Of a DNA stretch of 64,000 nucleotides, positions 61,044-64,000 are shown piece by piece. The notes under the pieces were generated by a model. It was not told the DNA's origin. It saw only the letters and a program-made list of their open reading frames with translations, and did no database searches. Numbering within the stretch: the first letter of the stretch is position 1; each line of letters starts with the position of its first letter. Origin of the DNA: Micromonospora lupini (lineage in GTDB: Bacteria > Actinomycetota > Actinomycetes > Mycobacteriales > Micromonosporaceae); assembly GCF_026342015.1 (NCBI RefSeq), contig NZ_JAPENL010000004.1:61292-125291 (forward strand). Reading direction: 5' to 3'. Made by a program: the position numbers and the translations under genes.

Positions 61044-62174
61044 GTGGCGACCAGAAGCAAGATCGAGTGGACGACGTCCACGTGGAATCCCACCCTGGGC
61101 TGCGAGCGCGTCTCGCCCGGGTGCACCAACTGCTACGCGATCCGCGAAGCCTGGATGCACGCTCACCACCCCACCGCGAAGATCGCCCAGGCGTTCGCGG
61201 GACTCGTCGAGCGTCGAGACGACCGCCTCGACTGGACCGGTACGGTGCGGACCCTTCCGGAGCGGCTGGGCATCCCGCTGCACTGGCGCACGCCCCGGCG
61301 GGTGTTCGTCGACAGCCAGTCCGACCTGTTCCACGACGACGTGCCGGACGGGTTCATCGCCGCGGTGTTCGCCATCATGGCCGCCGCGCCGCAGCACACC
61401 TACCAGCTGCTCACCAAACGACACGGCCGCCTGCGGAGCCTTCTGGGCAACCCGAAGTTCCGGGAGCTGATGGCCAAGGAGCTCCGGCTCCTGACCGAGG
61501 GCATGAGCCTCAAGATCCCCGGCGACGTCTCCTGGGCCTGGCCGCTCCCAAACGTCTGGATCGGTGTCAGCGTCGAAGACCAGAAGTCCGCTGACCTCCG
61601 GATTCCCGCCCTGCTGGCCACCCCGGCAGCGGTCCGGTGGCTGTCCTGCGAGCCGCTGCTCGGCCAGGTCGACCTGAGCGAACACCTCACCCGACGCCGA
61701 CCCGTCACCGACCCCTACCTCGACGCCCCCGACGGGGCAGTGGTCGACGGCATGGAACGCGTCGGCGACAGCTGGCAGCGCCGCGCCGGCATCGACTGGG
61801 TCGTCGCCGGCGGAGAGTCCGGCTCCGCGGCCCGACCGATGCACCCCGACTGGGCGCGGCTCCTGCGCGATCAGTGCGCCGACGCCGGGGTGCCGTTCTT
61901 CTTCAAGCAGTGGGGCGCCTGGGCGCCGTTCGCCACGCACTTCGCCGCCGACCACGGCGAACGGCTGCCGTGGGACACCTACGTCAACCTCGACGGCTCG
62001 ACCGGCGAGTACGCGATCAGCGAGGACCACGACCAGGCCACGAACTGGACGGGCGATCCGAAGCCCGGCAACCACGCCGTGACCCGGGTCGGTAAGAAGC
62101 GCGCCGGCCGGCTCCTGGACGGCGTCGAGCACCTCGACATGCCTGCACTGAGCGAAGGAGGCCACAGTGAGTAA
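61044..62174 (+). CDS. DUF5131 (phage Gp37/Gp68) protein
   Basis: 376 residues, GTG start near AGAAGGAG. TWNPTLGCERVSPGCTNCYAI gives Cys20, Cys27 and Cys30 in the pattern C-x6-C-x2-C, characteristic of DUF5131/Gp37-Gp68 and reminiscent of radical-SAM-like cluster binding. Downstream segments RVFVDSQSDLFHDDVP, YQLLTKRHGRL, WIGVSVEDQ, WLSCEPLLG and VVAGGESG confirm the family. Catalytic activity is not established. Its end overlaps the ParB fusion gene by eight bases, so the two may work together. Confidence 0.88.
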   Translation: MATRSKIEWTTSTWNPTLGCERVSPGCTNCYAIREAWMHAHHPTAKIAQAFAGLVERRDDRLDWTGTVRTLPERLGIPLHWRTPRRVFVDSQSDLFHDDVPDGFIAAVFAIMAAAPQHTYQLLTKRHGRLRSLLGNPKFRELMAKELRLLTEGMSLKIPGDVSWAWPLPNVWIGVSVEDQKSADLRIPALLATPAAVRWLSCEPLLGQVDLSEHLTRRRPVTDPYLDAPDGAVVDGMERVGDSWQRRAGIDWVVAGGESGSAARPMHPDWARLLRDQCADAGVPFFFKQWGAWAPFATHFAADHGERLPWDTYVNLDGSTGEYAISEDHDQATNWTGDPKPGNHAVTRVGKKRAGRLLDGVEHLDMPALSEGGHSE

Positions 62175-63138
62175 CCCGACCGCGATCAGCGCGCTGCTGC
62201 GCATCCCGGCCCACCTGGTCAAGCCCGGCCGCAACGTCCGCACGGACCTGGGCGACGTCACCGAGCTGGCCATGTCCATCAAGGACGACGGCCAGGAGGA
62301 GCCGATCACCGTGCACGACTGCGGAGACGGCACCTACGAGGTCCACGAGGGGCACCGTCGGCTCGCCGCGATCCAGCTGATCAAGTACCCGTACGTGCTG
62401 GCCATCGTGCGGCGCCGGTTCGACGACGCGGAACGCCTGACGAAGCAGGTCAAGATCCACGCCCAGCGGCAGTCGTTCAACCCGATGGACGAGGCGTTGG
62501 CCTTCCACGAGCTGATGTTCGCCCACAACTACAGCCGCGAGCAGATCGCGCGGTCGATCGGGAAGCGCCCCGAGTACGTGAGGGACCGGATCGCCCTGAC
62601 CCGCCTCACCCCGGAGGAGCAGGACCTCGTCCGCCGAGGACGCCTGCCGGTCGGCGAGGCGGTGCTCCGCGTGGCGGACCGGCGCGCGGAGTGGACCGGC
62701 CGCACCGAGCCGGCCCGCCGGCGGTCAAACTGGCCGTCCCGGCCCCGGACCAGCACCACGCCCGGCAACACGAAGCCCACCGTGGAGAAGCCGGCGTCGT
62801 TGCCGGCGGCCGCGCCGGGCACCGTCGAGCTGCCGGTGATCGCCCTGTGCGGGGCGGCCCGGTTCGCCGCGGACTACGAGGCGGCAGCCCAGGAGTTCAC
62901 GCTCGCCGGTCACCCGGTCCTCGCACCGGTGTTCCTCGACGACGAGGCGGTCACGACCCGGCAGATGGAGGTGCTGCGCATGGTCCACCGGCGGATGATC
63001 GCGCTCGCCGACGAGGTGGTCGTCGTCAACCCGGATGGCTACATCGGCGACGACACCGCCAAGGACATCGCCTACGCCGAGGAGCTGAACAAGCCGCTCC
63101 GCTACCTGGTGCCGGTCGACGTCCCGGCCGCTGCCTGA
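62167..63138 (+). CDS. ParB-domain protein fused to a deoxyribosyltransferase-like domain
   Basis: 323 residues, GTG start overlapping DUF5131. Residues about 9-95 form a ParB/Srx domain (NVRTDLGDVTELAMSI, then HEGHRRLAAI and LTKQVKIHAQ); 100-170 is the HTH part (RSIGKRPEYVRDRIAL and LPVGEAVLRVA). A linker (about 175-215) leads to a second domain, LPVIALCGAARFAADYEAA ... VNPDGYIGDDTAKDIAYAEELNKPL, that matches nucleoside 2-deoxyribosyltransferase-like folds (DUF4406 type). The fusion of a ParB domain to a nucleotide-processing fold is uncommon. A role in DNA modification or a nucleotide-controlled regulator is inferred. Confidence 0.78.
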   Translation: MSNPTAISALLRIPAHLVKPGRNVRTDLGDVTELAMSIKDDGQEEPITVHDCGDGTYEVHEGHRRLAAIQLIKYPYVLAIVRRRFDDAERLTKQVKIHAQRQSFNPMDEALAFHELMFAHNYSREQIARSIGKRPEYVRDRIALTRLTPEEQDLVRRGRLPVGEAVLRVADRRAEWTGRTEPARRRSNWPSRPRTSTTPGNTKPTVEKPASLPAAAPGTVELPVIALCGAARFAADYEAAAQEFTLAGHPVLAPVFLDDEAVTTRQMEVLRMVHRRMIALADEVVVVNPDGYIGDDTAKDIAYAEELNKPLRYLVPVDVPAAA

Positions 63139-63150
63139 GGCCAACCCCCG

Positions 63151-63441
63151 GTGTCCCCTCAGCGTCAATGGGAGCGGGAGAAAGCCATCCGGCAGGCCCG
63201 CACCCCGCAGGAAGCAATCGAACGCGCACAGCGCGGCATGGCACGCGTCAGGGCTGCCCTCGCGGCGGCCCTGGCCGGCGAACCACTACCCGAGATGCCG
63301 GCGCCGCAACGGCGGGCCGAACCCCGACCGGCCGGCTACGAGTACGTGGCCTGCGCCAGTTGCTACCGGCCCATCCACGCCCTGCCCGGCAGCCGCTGCG
63401 ACAGCTGCCCACCCCCCGACGGGAGCCCTGACCGTGCCTGA
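63151..63441 (+). CDS. Small protein with zinc ribbon tail
   Basis: 96 residues from GTG 63151. Basic helical N-terminal half; CASCYRPIHALPGSRCDSC near the C-terminus is a Cys-x2-Cys pair of pairs. Overlaps the next start. Function unknown. Confidence 0.5.
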   Translation: MSPQRQWEREKAIRQARTPQEAIERAQRGMARVRAALAAALAGEPLPEMPAPQRRAEPRPAGYEYVACASCYRPIHALPGSRCDSCPPPDGSPDRA

Positions 63442-63820
63442 CCCCCGAACCCTGCCGACCAGCCCGTTCATGATCGTCACGTCCGTTGAAGTGCAGTGCA
63501 GCGGCGGCTGCCCGGCGCCGTACGGCGCCGGCGAGCCGCCGCTCTTCGAGACCATCGACGACGCCATCCGCATCCTCCGCGACATGTGCTGGGTGTTCGT
63601 CGGCAATCGGGCGCTCTGCCCGGGCTGCGCGGCCGCCGCCGACTGCGCCGTCACCGGCCACCAGTGGACCGGTTGGACGAAGGACATGGTCGAGGGCCTG
63701 CCCTGCGAGCAGCGGACGTGCCAGCACTGCGCGGTGCAGGAGTACGACCCGCCGCTGGCCGAGCTTGAGGTGCTGGTCCGCACCATGTGGGACCTGAACG
63801 GTGGCGCCGATGCCGGCTGA
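63434..63820 (+). CDS. Cys-rich zinc-binding protein
   Basis: 128 residues, GTG start. CSGGCPAP, CPGCAAAADC and CEQRTCQHC give at least three Cys pairs, suggesting two zinc ions. Acidic helices separate them. Function unknown. Confidence 0.5.
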   Translation: MPDPRTLPTSPFMIVTSVEVQCSGGCPAPYGAGEPPLFETIDDAIRILRDMCWVFVGNRALCPGCAAAADCAVTGHQWTGWTKDMVEGLPCEQRTCQHCAVQEYDPPLAELEVLVRTMWDLNGGADAG

Positions 63821-63848
63821 GCGGCGACCAGACAGGAGTGGGGAGACC

Positions 63849-64000
63849 GTGACGATCTCGACCAGCCCCGCCCGCGATGCTGCGGGCGGGGCTGCCCGCT
63901 TCTCCGGACGGACCAACGGCTGCGACGATCACAGCGCCTTCCATGCTGGCTGCGTCGACTGCGTGGAGAACGCCCGCGCCTACCGTCAGATGAGAGACCG
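63849..64000 (+). CDS. Hypothetical protein (3' end missing)
   Basis: GTG start with GGAGTGGGGAGACC upstream; 50 codons are visible before the window ends. CDDHSAFHAGCVDCVENARA contains a possible Cys/His zinc site. Same direction as the preceding gene, 28 bases away. Family not recognised. Confidence 0.45.
   Translation, partial: MTISTSPARDAAGGAARFSGRTNGCDDHSAFHAGCVDCVENARAYRQMRD

Noticed and set aside
60156..62333. Minus-strand open frame of 725 codons opposite DUF5131
   Set aside because: Shadow of plus-strand genes with recognised families; composition is atypical for protein and there is no ribosome site.
1..64000. tRNA, rRNA genes and integrase attachment sites
   Set aside because: Looked for and not seen: no cloverleaf-like sequence with a T-loop, no rRNA-like stretch and no tyrosine or serine integrase.

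Overview
The window is very GC-rich with strong G/C preference at third codon positions, GTG/TTG starts, actinobacterial families (WhiB, XRE-DUF5753 paired with a DUF397-type protein, ThyX) and a match to the actinobacterial LexA/SOS box. I read it as part of a large extrachromosomal actinobacterial element, probably from a Micromonosporaceae-like host. It combines phage genes (collagen-like fibre protein, holin-like protein, peptidoglycan-binding endolysin, terminase-small-subunit-like protein, Bet/RecT recombinase with a Cas4-like exonuclease) with plasmid genes (ParA plus small partner, FtsK/TraB-type translocase with membrane partners). I see no integrase, capsid gene or large terminase, so a phage-plasmid or a mosaic conjugative plasmid are both possible. 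Species and element class are inference.

Layout. 1-1.8 kb: end of a structural/lysis block. 2.2-10.4 kb: recombination and replication. Bet recombinase, Fe-S exonuclease, WhiB and a small RHH protein are followed by a lambda O/P-like pair: an initiator gene with six internal palindromic repeats about 25 bp apart, then a DnaC-type loader. DUF4326 and HNH genes follow. 10.4-12.4 kb: ParA and its partner on the minus strand with nearby CGTCATGACG palindromes. 12.4-14.8 kb: XRE-DUF5753, DUF397-like protein and an MFS transporter. 14.9-21.3 kb: transfer-like operon with an FtsK/TraB translocase. 21.8-42 kb: many small unknown genes plus Dsp phosphatase, P-loop kinase, ParB-domain protein, Nudix hydrolase, DUF1643 and an Ntn-hydrolase-like protein. 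42-47.3 kb: accessory block with a VapBC-like pair, an HTH operon, an SOS-box gene, membrane proteins and ThyX. 47.5-57.6 kb: small genes, a minus-strand operon with an ECF-type sigma factor, and an ADP-ribosylglycohydrolase. 57.8-64 kb: endolysin operon, DUF5131 and a ParB-deoxyribosyltransferase-like fusion.

The most striking feature is regulatory. Sixteen exact copies of a 15-base hairpin (CGGGTGAGCGACCCG: 5-bp stem, invariant GAGCG loop), two variants and a diverged relative lie mostly 16-23 nt before start codons, always in the same orientation as the gene. Eleven exact copies sit at the predicted +1 of sigma-70-like promoters, so those transcripts would begin with the hairpin; others lie inside operons or inside a coding sequence. 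A second family (TGCGCAA-N4-TTGCGCA) overlaps or adjoins the promoters of the recombination, exonuclease, transfer and other operons and looks like the operator of a master repressor. A third (GACRYTAACCC, about 30 bp before leaderless ATGs) precedes the holin-like gene, the endolysin operon and the replication genes, and is a candidate target of the encoded ECF sigma factor.
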